DNA of 64,000 bases from Streptomyces clavifer. Its GTDB lineage: Bacteria; Actinomycetota; Actinomycetes; Streptomycetales; Streptomycetaceae. How positions within the stretch are numbered: position 1 is the first letter of the stretch; every line of letters starts with the position of its first letter. Below the pieces are notes generated by a model. It saw only the letters and a list, made by a program, of their open reading frames with translations, was not told where the DNA came from and did no database searches. Positions 56,820 to 64,000 of the stretch are shown in pieces. Where the stretch lies: the NCBI GenBank assembly GCA_014651175.1, contig BMWJ01000004.1, forward strand, positions 186,001 to 250,000, read 5' to 3'. The translations under genes were made by a program, and so were the position numbers.

Positions 56820-57410
56820 ATGGCCAGAAATCCGGAGCGCAGAACGGCACTCGTCGACGCCGCCATCGAGGTGCTGGCCCATGAGGGAGCCCGCGGGCTC
56901 ACCTTCCGCGCGGTGGACTCCCGGGCGGGTGTCCCCCTCGGTACCGCGTCCAACTACTTCACGAACCGTGACGATCTGTTCATGCAGGCAGGTGCCCGCA
57001 TCAACCACCGCATGACACCGGACGCCACCGAGGTCGAACAGGTGATGCTCCCCGCGCCGTCCCGAGAGCTGGTCACCTCCCTCATGCACTGGCTGGTCCA
57101 GCGCATGGCCGACGACCGCGTCGGCTATCTGGCCATGCTGGAACTCCGGCTCGAAGCCACTCGCCGCCCGGCCCTGCGAACGCGCCTGACCGAAACCGTG
57201 CGGGCGGAATTCGACCAGAGCGGCGCCTTCTACAGCGAGGCGGGCCTGCCGGGCGACGCCGACACCTTCCTCGTGCTCCACCTGGCCATGACCGGCCTGC
57301 TGCTCGAGCACCTGACACTGCCCGACATGCTGTCCGACACGGCGCTCGACCGCCTGGTGGACATCGTCGTCACGGCGCTCGTACCCCCGCACGAGCCGGA
57401 CGGACCGTAA
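56820..57410 (+). CDS. TetR-family transcriptional regulator
   Basis: A 196-residue regulator. The helix-turn-helix lies in LVDAAIEVLAHEGARGLTFR and AVDSRAGVPLGTASNYFTNRDDL. The C-terminal ligand domain (about 65-195) is of the general TetR type. The ATG follows AGGAGAGG by a few bases. ACTAC/GTAGT and GCAC/GTGC half-sites near 56743-56776 in the divergent region to the DHFR-like gene may form its operator. Confidence 0.93.
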   Translation: MARNPERRTALVDAAIEVLAHEGARGLTFRAVDSRAGVPLGTASNYFTNRDDLFMQAGARINHRMTPDATEVEQVMLPAPSRELVTSLMHWLVQRMADDRVGYLAMLELRLEATRRPALRTRLTETVRAEFDQSGAFYSEAGLPGDADTFLVLHLAMTGLLLEHLTLPDMLSDTALDRLVDIVVTALVPPHEPDGP

Positions 57411-57426
57411 ATCCGTACGTCACCCG

Positions 57427-57543
57427 TCACCCGTCACCCGCCCCGGCTCCGGCGGAGAGCGAAGTCCTGACCGCAGTCAGCACCTCGCCGTCCCGGAATT
57501 CGACCAGCACCCACGGTCGGTCGTCGAGATGGGTCCGGCGCAC
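57427..57543 (-). CDS. Possible small protein or gene remnant
   Basis: A 38-codon frame opening with GTG (VRRTHLDDRPWVLVEFRDGE) and ending LSAGAGAGDG. Unlike the shadow frames around it, its residues look like real protein (hydrophobic strands, acidic turns). There is no recognised family and no strong ribosome site. It may be the end of a decayed gene; the frame stays open upstream to the inositol phosphatase gene. Confidence 0.3.
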   Translation of the reverse strand: MRRTHLDDRPWVLVEFRDGEVLTAVRTSLSAGAGAGDG

Positions 57544-57583
57544 GGGCGGGGACGTCCGGCACCGTCTCGGCCTGCCTGCCTCA

Positions 57584-58411
57584 TCAGCTTCGACCGCGGA
57601 TCATCGACATCAACAGCCCGTGAGTGTCGGCGTCCGCTGCCACGACCAGGCCGCGGTTCCCCTGCCCGATCGGAGCGCCGTCGACCCCGGTGACCACGCA
57701 ACCGGCTGCCCGGCACAGGGCGATGCCGGCGGCGAAGTGCACGCTCCCGGACAGGTCACTGCCATCGGTGACGTACGCGGCTCGCTTGCCTGCCGCCACC
57801 CAGGCCAACGCCAACGTCGTGGACACGACCCGCGGCCGGAACCGCTCGACGAACCCGGGGTGTGCCAGCAGGTCCACGCCCCGGAAGCCAGGCGCGCTCG
57901 GGAAGGGCGGGTCCAGGTTGACGTCCACCAGTCGGGTGGCGGACGTGGGTACCAGCGGCACATCGGCCCCGCCGTGCCGCGCCCGGGCTGCCTCACCGTC
58001 GGTGAAGAAGACCTCGCCGCTGAACGGGTCGGCCACGGCCGCCGCCCCGTCGAGCAGCGCCACATTGACGGCCACCACCATGTTGCCGACGGCGTAGTTC
58101 AGCGTCCCGCACAGAGGATCCACCAACCACTGACGCGTGGCCTCGACGGCGCCCTGGTGCCCGCCCTCCTCGCCGAGCACCGCATCATCGGGCCGAGCGG
58201 CACGAATGACCGCGAGGATCGCCTTCTCGGCCTCCACGTCGGCGGCAGTGGCGAAATCCCCGGCACCCTTGTCGATGCGAGTGAGCCGCCGGCCGTACAT
58301 GCTGTGCACCACGTCCGCGCCGGCACGTGCCGCAGCGACGGCGACGCCGGCATCGTCGAGGCTCGCGTATGACTTGATCACGACGTGCAGACTATCGACG
58401 GCGGTGTTCAC
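57584..58411 (-). CDS. Inositol monophosphatase-family protein with altered active site
   Basis: A 275-residue protein of the IMPase fold. The first motif is DDAVLGEEGGHQ (GEEG present). The second motif, normally DPLDGTxN, reads VDPLCGTLNYAVG, so the second metal-binding Asp is Cys. The late WDxAAG motif reads VHFAAG, so the catalytic Asp is missing. The usual metal-dependent phosphatase chemistry is therefore doubtful. The start is uncertain; GTG at 58411 is used because family-like sequence begins soon after. It stands alone next to dnaB. Confidence 0.8.
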   Translation of the reverse strand: MNTAVDSLHVVIKSYASLDDAGVAVAAARAGADVVHSMYGRRLTRIDKGAGDFATAADVEAEKAILAVIRAARPDDAVLGEEGGHQGAVEATRQWLVDPLCGTLNYAVGNMVVAVNVALLDGAAAVADPFSGEVFFTDGEAARARHGGADVPLVPTSATRLVDVNLDPPFPSAPGFRGVDLLAHPGFVERFRPRVVSTTLALAWVAAGKRAAYVTDGSDLSGSVHFAAGIALCRAAGCVVTGVDGAPIGQGNRGLVVAADADTHGLLMSMIRGRS

Positions 58412-58745
58412 GCCCACCGGGCGCACGGACCTCAGCCGACTGCCGCTGCCGAAGCGCCGCGCCTCTCCACCCGGCGCACGGTGTGGCTCGCAGCTCGCGT
58501 GACGGCTTCTGCGCACTCGACGCCCGGCTCCGTGTCCGACCACCGGGACGCTCGCCGACCGGCAGCCGCCCCTTCGGCTTCTCGGCAGCGCTGTCGTCCG
58601 GCACCCGCAGCGAAACCAGCGCTCCCGCACCACGGCCACGGGGAGCAGACACGGTTTCGGAGTACCGGGTCGACCAGCCTTGCCGATGCGTTGCCGAGAC
58701 GCAGGCTCGGTTGCTGGACCGGCTCAGCCTTCTGCATGACCCGAC
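58412..58745. other. Intergenic region without a recognised feature
   Basis: About 330 bases between the IMPase-like gene and the dnaB stop. Open frames on both strands have only compositional, not protein-like, character. Confidence 0.45.
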
Positions 58746-60221
58746 TCAGGTCTGGGCCATGTCCACGAAGCGTGAGTAGTGCCCCTGGAACGCCACCGTG
58801 ATCGTCGCTGTCGGGCCGTTTCGGTGCTTGGCCACGATCAGGTCCGCCTCGCCCGCACGCGGGGACTCCTTCTCGTACGCGTCCTCGCGGTGCAGCAGGA
58901 TGACCATGTCGGCGTCCTGCTCGATGGAGCCCGATTCACGCAGGTCGGAGACCATCGGCTTCTTGTCGGTGCGCTGCTCCGGGCCACGGTTCAGCTGGGA
59001 GAGCGCGATGACGGGAACCTCCAGCTCCTTGGCGAGGAGTTTGAGGTTTCGGGACATGTCCGAAACCTCCTGCTGACGGCTCTCGGCCCGCTTGGCACCG
59101 CCGGACTGCATCAGCTGCAGATAGTCGATGACCACGAGCTTGAGGTCGTTGCGCTGCTTGAGACGACGGCATTTCGCCCGGATCTCCATCATGGAGAGGT
59201 TCGGCGAATCGTCGATGTAGAGCGGAGCCGCCGAGACGTCCGGCATCCGCCGGGCCAGCCTCGTCCAGTCCTCGTCGGTCATCGTGCCGGAGCGCATGTG
59301 GTGAAGTGCCACCCGTGCCTCGGCGGACAGCAGACGCATCGCGATCTCGTTGCGGCCCATTTCCAGCGAGAAGATCACGCTCGGCAGGTTGCTCTTGATC
59401 GAACAGGCACGGGCGAAGTCCAGGGCGAGCGTGGACTTTCCCATGGCGGGACGCGCCGCGATCACGATCATCTGCCCGGGGTGCAGGCCGTTCGTCAGGG
59501 CGTCCAGATCGGTGAATCCGGTCGGGACACCGGTCATCTCGCCGCTGCGGGACCCGATCGCCTCGATCTCGTCGAGAGCGCCCTCCATGATGTCGCCGAG
59601 CGGCAGGTAGTCCTCACTGGTGCGCTGCTCGGTGACGGCGTAGATCTCGGCCTGCGCCGAGTTGACGATCTCGTCCACGTCACCGTCGGCTGCGTACCCC
59701 ATCTGCGTGATCTTCGTGCCGGCCTCGACGAGACGCCGGAGAACCGCCCGTTCATGGACGATCTCCGCGTAGTACGAGGCGTTGGCGGCCGTCGGCACGG
59801 ACTGGACCAGGGTGTGCAGATACGGGGCTCCGCCAACCTTGGTGATCTCACCGCGCTTGACGAGCTCTGCCGCCACCGTGATCGGGTCGGCCGGCTCGCC
59901 CTTGGCATAGAGGTCGAGGATCGCCGTGTAGACGGTCTCGTGAGCCGGACGGTAGAAGTCGTGGCCCTTGATGATCTCCACGACATCGGCGATGGCGTCC
60001 TTGGACAGCAGCATGCCGCCGAGCACGGACTGCTCCGCGTCGAGGTCCTGGGGAGGCACTCGCTCGAACCCGGACGAGCCGCTGTCCCAGCTGCTCTCCC
60101 GGCCCCGCTCGTGCTGCTCGTCCCGCCCCTTGCCCTCTCCACGGCGCTGACGGGAAACGGGCAGACGGTCACTGGGACCGACATCGGCCCAGGGATCGTC
60201 CAAAGGCTCGGGAATGCTCAC
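58746..60221 (-). CDS. dnaB: Replicative DNA helicase
   Basis: A 491-residue DnaB helicase. An N-terminal extension of about 55 residues rich in Arg/Glu precedes the N-domain (VPPQDLDAEQSVLGGMLLSKDAI). Walker A is IAARPAMGKSTLALDFA, Walker B is in LKLVVIDYLQLMQSGG and motif 4 is ALSQLNRGPEQR. It unwinds DNA at the replication fork. No intein interrupts it. The GTG at 60221 follows GGAGGAGG by about 8 bases. It lies near the ribosomal/ssb operon, a common origin-proximal arrangement. Confidence 0.97.
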   Translation of the reverse strand: MSIPEPLDDPWADVGPSDRLPVSRQRRGEGKGRDEQHERGRESSWDSGSSGFERVPPQDLDAEQSVLGGMLLSKDAIADVVEIIKGHDFYRPAHETVYTAILDLYAKGEPADPITVAAELVKRGEITKVGGAPYLHTLVQSVPTAANASYYAEIVHERAVLRRLVEAGTKITQMGYAADGDVDEIVNSAQAEIYAVTEQRTSEDYLPLGDIMEGALDEIEAIGSRSGEMTGVPTGFTDLDALTNGLHPGQMIVIAARPAMGKSTLALDFARACSIKSNLPSVIFSLEMGRNEIAMRLLSAEARVALHHMRSGTMTDEDWTRLARRMPDVSAAPLYIDDSPNLSMMEIRAKCRRLKQRNDLKLVVIDYLQLMQSGGAKRAESRQQEVSDMSRNLKLLAKELEVPVIALSQLNRGPEQRTDKKPMVSDLRESGSIEQDADMVILLHREDAYEKESPRAGEADLIVAKHRNGPTATITVAFQGHYSRFVDMAQT

Positions 60222-60679
60222 CGGGCCACCTCCTCCCGTCCGCTGCGCGGACCTAACCGTGCCACTCTTTCTTACGGCACGGCACCGACAAACAAGACGC
60301 CCGACTCCGGTTCCGGCGCGTCAAGTTCTGGGGTCATCCCTGCCGGAACGGAGTGCGGGCGCCGCCCCACGGTAGGCCGGTATGCACCGTCAGCCAATCT
60401 GGTTATCCACAGGGCATGTGGACGACGGACCAGATGCTGTGGAGAACCCCTCCGATCCTGTGCACGGGCCAGGGGACAGCACTGTGGACAAACTCATACC
60501 GACCCAGCCGGAAGGGTTCTGACCTGGGCTTTCTCCATCCACTGGCTGTGGGGGAGAAAAACTTTCGCCCTGAGCTCAAGATCGCCGGAATCACCCCCCG
60601 GCCGATCCGTGAACTCGTGGACAGGTAAGGACTCCAATGGTGTTGCATCTCTTACCTGTGGAAGATTAAATTGACACCC
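60222..60679. other. Intergenic region with a cluster of DnaA boxes
   Basis: About 450 bases between the divergent dnaB and MATE genes. Perfect boxes are TTATCCACA (60403-60411) and TGTGGACAA (60483-60491). One-mismatch boxes are TGTGGACGA (60417-60425) and TGTGGAGAA (60438-60446). CGTGGACAG (60616-60624) and TGTGGAAGA (60657-60665) differ at two positions. DnaA could influence dnaB transcription from here. Confidence 0.65.
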
Positions 60680-62017
60680 ATGACCCAGGCCTCCGCGACC
60701 CAGCCGCCGTCCCGCCGTCGGCACGACCGCGAGATCATCGCCCTCGCCGTACCGGCCTTCGGCGCTCTCGTCGCCGAGCCACTTTTCGTCATGGTCGACA
60801 GCGCCGTCGTCGGCCATCTGGGCACGTCCCAACTGGCCGGCCTGGGGGTCGCCGCCGCCTTGCTCACCACTGCCGTGAGCATCTTCGTCTTCCTCGCCTA
60901 CGCGACCACGGCTGCGGTGGCCCGCCGGGTCGGGGCAGGCGACATCCCCTCCGCCATCCGACAGGGAATGGACGGCATCTGGCTCGCCCTGCTGCTCGGC
61001 GCCCTCGTCGTCGCCTTCGCCTATCCCGCGGCCCCCTGGCTCATCGAGGCCTTCGGCACGTCGGACACGGCCACCCCCTACGCCGTGACCTACCTGAGGA
61101 TCTCCAGCTTCGGCATCCCCGCCATGCTTGTCGTGCTCGCCGCGACCGGCGTACTGCGGGGCCTGCAGGACACCCGGACGCCCCTCTACGTCGCCATCGG
61201 TGGATTCACGGCCAACGGCGCGCTCAACGTGGGGCTCGTCTACGGAGCCGGACTCGGCATCGCCGGATCTGCCTGGGGCACGGTGATCGCCCAGGCCGGC
61301 ATGGCGCTCGCCTACCTGATCGTTGTTGTGCGCGGCGCGCGGAGACACGGAGCTTCGCTGCGTCCCGACGCCGCAGGAATCAGGGCCAGCGCCCAGGCAG
61401 GCTTCCCCCTGCTGGTCCGTACGCTCTCACTGCGTTCGGTCCTGCTGATCGCCACCGCAGTGGCGGCCCGACTCGGCGACACGAACATCGCCGCCCACCA
61501 GATCATCCTGTCCCTCTGGAGCCTCACGGCCTTCGCTCTCGACGCCATCGCCATTGCGGGGCAGGCCATCATCGGCCGCTACCTGGGCGCGGGCGACGCC
61601 AAGGGAGCCCGCGAGGCCTGTCGCCGGATGGTCCAGTGGGGCATCGCCTCCGGTGTGGTTCTCGGTGTGCTGATCGTGCTGGCGCGCCCCTTGTTCGTCC
61701 CCCTGTTCACCGGCGACCCGTCGGTGCAGGAGACCTTGCTGCCGGCGCTGCTCGTCGTCGCGCTCTCCCAGCCGATTGCCGGTGTCGTCTTCGTGCTCGA
61801 CGGCGTACTCATGGGTGCGGGTGACGGCCGGTACCTCGCCTGGGCCATGATCGTGACCCTGGCCGCCTTCGCCCCCGTCGCCCTCCTCATCCCCGGCCTC
61901 GGAGGAGGCCTGACCGCCCTGTGGTGGGCGATGACGCTCATGATGGCAGTCCGACTGGTGACACTCTGGCTGCGCATGCGCTCGGGCAAGTGGCTCGTCA
62001 TTGGCGCCACCCGCTGA
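60680..62017 (+). CDS. MATE-family efflux transporter
   Basis: A 445-residue membrane exporter with 12 helices, of the DinF-like branch (DREIIALAVPAFGALVAEPLFV and MVDSAVVGHLGTSQLAGLG at the N-terminus; AHQIILSLWSLTAFALDAIAIA in the second half). MATE proteins use sodium or proton gradients to export drugs or metabolites. The ATG at 60680 is used. A TTG at 60671 sits 6 bases after GGAAG and may be the real start, since the ATG has no close site. A parS-centred palindrome starts 7 bases after the stop. Confidence 0.94.
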   Translation: MTQASATQPPSRRRHDREIIALAVPAFGALVAEPLFVMVDSAVVGHLGTSQLAGLGVAAALLTTAVSIFVFLAYATTAAVARRVGAGDIPSAIRQGMDGIWLALLLGALVVAFAYPAAPWLIEAFGTSDTATPYAVTYLRISSFGIPAMLVVLAATGVLRGLQDTRTPLYVAIGGFTANGALNVGLVYGAGLGIAGSAWGTVIAQAGMALAYLIVVVRGARRHGASLRPDAAGIRASAQAGFPLLVRTLSLRSVLLIATAVAARLGDTNIAAHQIILSLWSLTAFALDAIAIAGQAIIGRYLGAGDAKGAREACRRMVQWGIASGVVLGVLIVLARPLFVPLFTGDPSVQETLLPALLVVALSQPIAGVVFVLDGVLMGAGDGRYLAWAMIVTLAAFAPVALLIPGLGGGLTALWWAMTLMMAVRLVTLWLRMRSGKWLVIGATR

Positions 62018-62023
62018 CCGACC

Positions 62024-62071
62024 AACGGCGTCGCGGTCCCGTTTCACGTGAAACGGGACCGCGACGCCGTT
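62024..62071. repeat. 48-bp perfect palindrome centred on a parS site
   Basis: Every base from 62024 to 62047 pairs with 62071 back to 62048. The central 14 bases (62041-62054) are GTTTCACGTGAAAC, with flanks GGCGTCGCGGTCCC and GGGACCGCGACGCC. As RNA it could form a 22-23-bp hairpin and may end the MATE transcript. Confidence 0.95.
62041..62054. promoter_or_regulatory. parS: parS site within the palindrome
   Basis: GTTTCACGTGAAAC, perfect match, at the centre of the 48-bp palindrome. Confidence 0.93.
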
Positions 62072-62082
62072 TCACGTGAAAC
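62069..62082. promoter_or_regulatory. parS: Second parS site, 28 bp from the first
   Basis: GTTTCACGTGAAAC, perfect match. Its first three bases are shared with the end of the palindrome, so the two parS sites form a close pair. Confidence 0.93.
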
Positions 62083-62131
62083 CAGGCACGACACGAACCA
62101 GGCACGAGACCTCGCCGGTGCAGCACGACGA

Positions 62132-62161
62132 AGGGCCGCACCGTGAGGTGCGGCCCTTCAC
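62132..62161 (-). terminator. Terminator of the rpsF-ssb-rpsR-rplI operon
   Basis: A perfect 13-bp stem (GAAGGGCCGCACC with GGTGCGGCCCTTC) and GTGA loop, 23 bases after the rplI stop. It may also act on plus-strand readthrough from the MATE gene. Confidence 0.9.
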
Positions 62162-62183
62162 CTAGCTCTGCTGAGCTGTGCCC

Positions 62184-62630
62184 TTAGGCAGCAACGACCT
62201 CGATACCGAGCTTCGCGGCAACCTCGGGGTGCAGGCGCACGGATACCTGGTATCCGCCGAGCGTCTTGATCGGCGTACCGAGCTCGACGCGACGCTTGTC
62301 GACGTCCGGACCACCGGCGGCCTTGATCGCCGAGGCGATGTCGGCCGGGGTGACGGAGCCGAAGAGACGGCCGGCGTCGCCGGAGCGAACAGCCAGACGC
62401 ACCTTGACGGCCTCGAGCTTGGCCTTGATCTCGTTGGCCTGCTCGATCGTCGCGATCTCGTGGATCTTACGGGCGCGGCGGATCTGCGCCACGTCCTTCT
62501 CGCCACCCTTGGTCCAGCGGATGGCAAAGCCACGCGGAACCAGGTAGTTACGGGCGTACCCGTCCTTGACGTCCACGACGTCGCCGGCAGCACCGAGGCC
62601 AGTGACCTCGTGGGTGAGGATGATCTTCAT
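62184..62630 (-). CDS. rplI: 50S ribosomal protein L9
   Basis: A 148-residue L9. The N-domain signature is [34 protein letters not shown], with a long connecting helix (about 45-75) and a C-domain ([15 protein letters not shown]). It binds 23S rRNA near the L1 stalk. It is the last gene of the conserved rpsF-ssb-rpsR-rplI operon, 18 bases after rpsR, and ends into a clear hairpin. Confidence 0.98.
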   Translation of the reverse strand: MKIILTHEVTGLGAAGDVVDVKDGYARNYLVPRGFAIRWTKGGEKDVAQIRRARKIHEIATIEQANEIKAKLEAVKVRLAVRSGDAGRLFGSVTPADIASAIKAAGGPDVDKRRVELGTPIKTLGGYQVSVRLHPEVAAKLGIEVVAA

Positions 62631-62648
62631 GATTCGGTCACCCTTCCC

Positions 62649-62885
62649 TTATCGCGCGGTGGACGTGTAGGGCAGCAGCGCCATCTCACGGCTGTTCTTG
62701 ACTGCCGTGGCGACGTCACGCTGGTGCTGCGTGCAGTTGCCGGTGACGCGGCGGGCACGGATCTTGCCGCGGTCGGAAATGAACTTCCGCAGCATGTTCG
62801 TGTCCTTGTAGTCCACGTACTGGGTCTTGTCCTTGCAGAACGCGCAGACCTTCTTCTTAGGCTTGCGCACAGGCGGCTTCGCCAT
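62649..62885 (-). CDS. rpsR: 30S ribosomal protein S18
   Basis: A 78-residue S18 with a CxxC ([16 protein letters not shown]) in the N-terminal half; such S18 proteins exist in C+ and C- forms in Streptomyces. [20 protein letters not shown] and the final [18 protein letters not shown] are conserved. It pairs with S6 on the 30S platform. Its gene follows ssb by 43 bases. Confidence 0.97.
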   Translation of the reverse strand: MAKPPVRKPKKKVCAFCKDKTQYVDYKDTNMLRKFISDRGKIRARRVTGNCTQHQRDVATAVKNSREMALLPYTSTAR

Positions 62886-62928
62886 GGTGTTTCTCCTGTG
62901 TGATCAAGAAGTGGGGGTACGAGCTGCC

Positions 62929-63558
62929 CTAGAAGGGAGGCTCGTCCGAGTAGCCGCCGCCGGAGCTTCCGCCCGAGCCACCGGAGCCGCCGGAGCTTCC
63001 GCCCCAGCCACCCCCGCCGCTCTGCTGGCCCCCGCCCTGCTGGCCGCCCGCAGGCGCGCCAGTGGCCCACGGGTCGTCGGCAGGTGCACCGCCGCCGCCC
63101 TGCTGACCGCCGCTACCGGGACCGCCGCCCCAGTTGCCGCCGCCCTGCTGGCCGCCGCCGTATCCACCCTGACCGCCACCCTGGCCACCGCGACCCGTGG
63201 TCTTGGTGACCTTGGCCGTGGCGCTCTTGAGACTGGGGCCGACTTCCTCGACGTCCAGCTCGTAGACCGTGCGCTTGACGCCCTCACGGTCCTCGTAGGA
63301 CCGCTGCTTCAGCCGGCCCTGCACGACGACGCGCATGCCTCGCTGGAGCGACTCCGCGACGTTCTCCGCCGCCTGACGCCAGACCGAGCAGGTGAGGAAC
63401 AGGCCTTCGCCGTCCTTCCACTCATTGGTCTGCCGGTCGAAGATGCGGGGAGTGGACGCGACACGGAACTTCGCGACCGCCGCACCGGACGGGGTGAAGC
63501 GCAGCTCGGGGTCGTCGACGAGATTGCCGACGACCGTGATGACGGTCTCGCCTGCCAT
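62929..63558 (-). CDS. ssb: Single-stranded DNA-binding protein
   Basis: A 209-residue SSB. The OB-fold is residues 1-115 ([21 protein letters not shown] start; [20 protein letters not shown]). A long Gly/Gln-rich linker (about 125-200) leads to the acidic tip SDEPPF, which recruits repair and replication partners. It is in the canonical place between rpsF and rpsR. Start at 63558 follows AGAGGTTCACCC. Confidence 0.97.
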   Translation of the reverse strand: MAGETVITVVGNLVDDPELRFTPSGAAVAKFRVASTPRIFDRQTNEWKDGEGLFLTCSVWRQAAENVAESLQRGMRVVVQGRLKQRSYEDREGVKRTVYELDVEEVGPSLKSATAKVTKTTGRGGQGGGQGGYGGGQQGGGNWGGGPGSGGQQGGGGAPADDPWATGAPAGGQQGGGQQSGGGGWGGSSGGSGGSGGSSGGGYSDEPPF

Positions 63559-63629
63559 GGGTGAACCTCTCGGCGGGGATTGCTTCTGGCTGCTTGCTAC
63601 TCGAACCCGATGACCGCTGAGCTAGATGC

Positions 63630-63920
63630 TCAGTGGATCTCGGGACGGAGGACCTTGGTCCGGAGGACCGACTCGTTCAGGTTCATCTGTCGGTCGAGCT
63701 CCTTGACGACCGCAGGCTCGGCCTGCAGGTCGATGACCGAGTAGATGCCCTCAGGCTTCTTCTTGATCTCGTAAGAGAGACGACGACGGCCCCAGGTGTC
63801 GACCTTCTCAACCTTTCCATCGCCCTCACGGACGACGGAGAGGAAGTTCTCGATCAGCGGGGAGACTGCTCGCTCCTCGAGATCGGGGTCGAGGATGACC
63901 ATCACCTCGTAGTGACGCAT
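63630..63920 (-). CDS. rpsF: 30S ribosomal protein S6
   Basis: A 96-residue S6 ([20 protein letters not shown] start; [20 protein letters not shown] and LNLNE-like [17 protein letters not shown]). It forms a complex with S18. The ATG at 63920 follows GGAGGTGGG by about 5 bases; the longer frame adds 11 unconserved residues. It is the first gene of the operon; its promoter lies beyond 63921 near or past the window end. Confidence 0.97.
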   Translation of the reverse strand: MRHYEVMVILDPDLEERAVSPLIENFLSVVREGDGKVEKVDTWGRRRLSYEIKKKPEGIYSVIDLQAEPAVVKELDRQMNLNESVLRTKVLRPEIH

Positions 63921-64000
63921 GTGGAACCCACCTCCTTTGGACTCAGCGGCCACGGTCGTTCCGTGGCAGGAGGGTCGTGATGCGTAGGCATCGATGTCTC

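Noticed and set aside
63590-63635. tRNA-like text (TCGAACCCGATG, GAGCTAGATGCTCAG) between ssb and rpsF
   Set aside because: No acceptor stem or complete cloverleaf can be drawn; it is the spacer of the ribosomal operon.

Overview
The window reads as a core-chromosome segment of a Streptomyces. It is very GC-rich, codes strongly on both strands, and carries genes typical of that genus: ssgA/ssgR, DtpA with its copper chaperones, a fused cydDC, and small streptomycete membrane families. Gene order runs from a DUF5926 gene and aminopeptidase P at the left to dnaB, rplI, rpsR, ssb and rpsF at the right. As I recall it, this is the arrangement next to oriC in Streptomyces coelicolor, read in reverse. 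Five perfect 14-bp parS sites (GTTTCACGTGAAAC) and several groups of DnaA boxes (TTGTCCACA/TTATCCACA) independently support an origin-proximal position.

Layout. 1-6.4 kb: DUF5926 (partial), a primase/polymerase-fold protein, a SpoIIE-type phosphatase, aminopeptidase P and a RsbW-like ATPase. 6.6-12.7 kb: a same-strand copper-handling set (membrane protein, YcnI, Sco, ECuC, CopCD, Tat-exported peroxidase DtpA). 12.8-16.7 kb: pheA, serS, a HAD phosphatase and tRNA-Ser(GCT). 17-21.6 kb: an orphan HTH/coiled-coil protein and a double ABC ATPase/permease operon. 21.8-26.7 kb: an alpha/beta-hydrolase-SDR fusion, kptA, an LLM oxidoreductase and a second HAD phosphatase. 26.9-35 kb: a GAF histidine kinase, cydDC, cydB and cydA, with a Rex operator upstream. 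35-42.9 kb: an aminotransferase, a LacI regulator, a metallophosphatase, membrane proteins, and thiC with a TPP riboswitch. 42.9-47.2 kb: YibE/F, ssgA, ssgR and small proteins. 47-58.4 kb: accessory-like metabolic and regulatory genes (PLP lyase, LysR, Nudix, MFS/MarR pair, GNAT, winged helix, serine hydrolase, DHFR-like/TetR pair, degenerate inositol phosphatase). 58.7-64 kb: dnaB, MATE exporter, and the rpsF-ssb-rpsR-rplI ribosomal/replication operon.

How the parts work together. The copper set is a metallation route for extracellular copper enzymes, with DtpA as the exported peroxidase. The cyd genes form the low-oxygen respiratory branch under Rex (NADH/NAD+) control, next to a DevS/DosS-like sensor kinase that may read gas or redox. 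SsgR activates SsgA for sporulation septation. Chromosome-biology signals (parS, DnaA boxes) are threaded between and even inside these genes. The most striking one is a 48-bp perfect palindrome centred on a parS site just after the MATE gene.

No CRISPR array, rRNA, insertion sequence or prophage is visible. I found no complete, obviously new multi-gene defence or biosynthetic system. The best candidates for unrecorded biology are the parS palindrome, the catalytically degenerate SpoIIE and IMPase family proteins, the hairpin plus hexamer repeat in front of the hydrolase-SDR fusion, and a 14-residue leader ORF overlapping the phosphatase gene.
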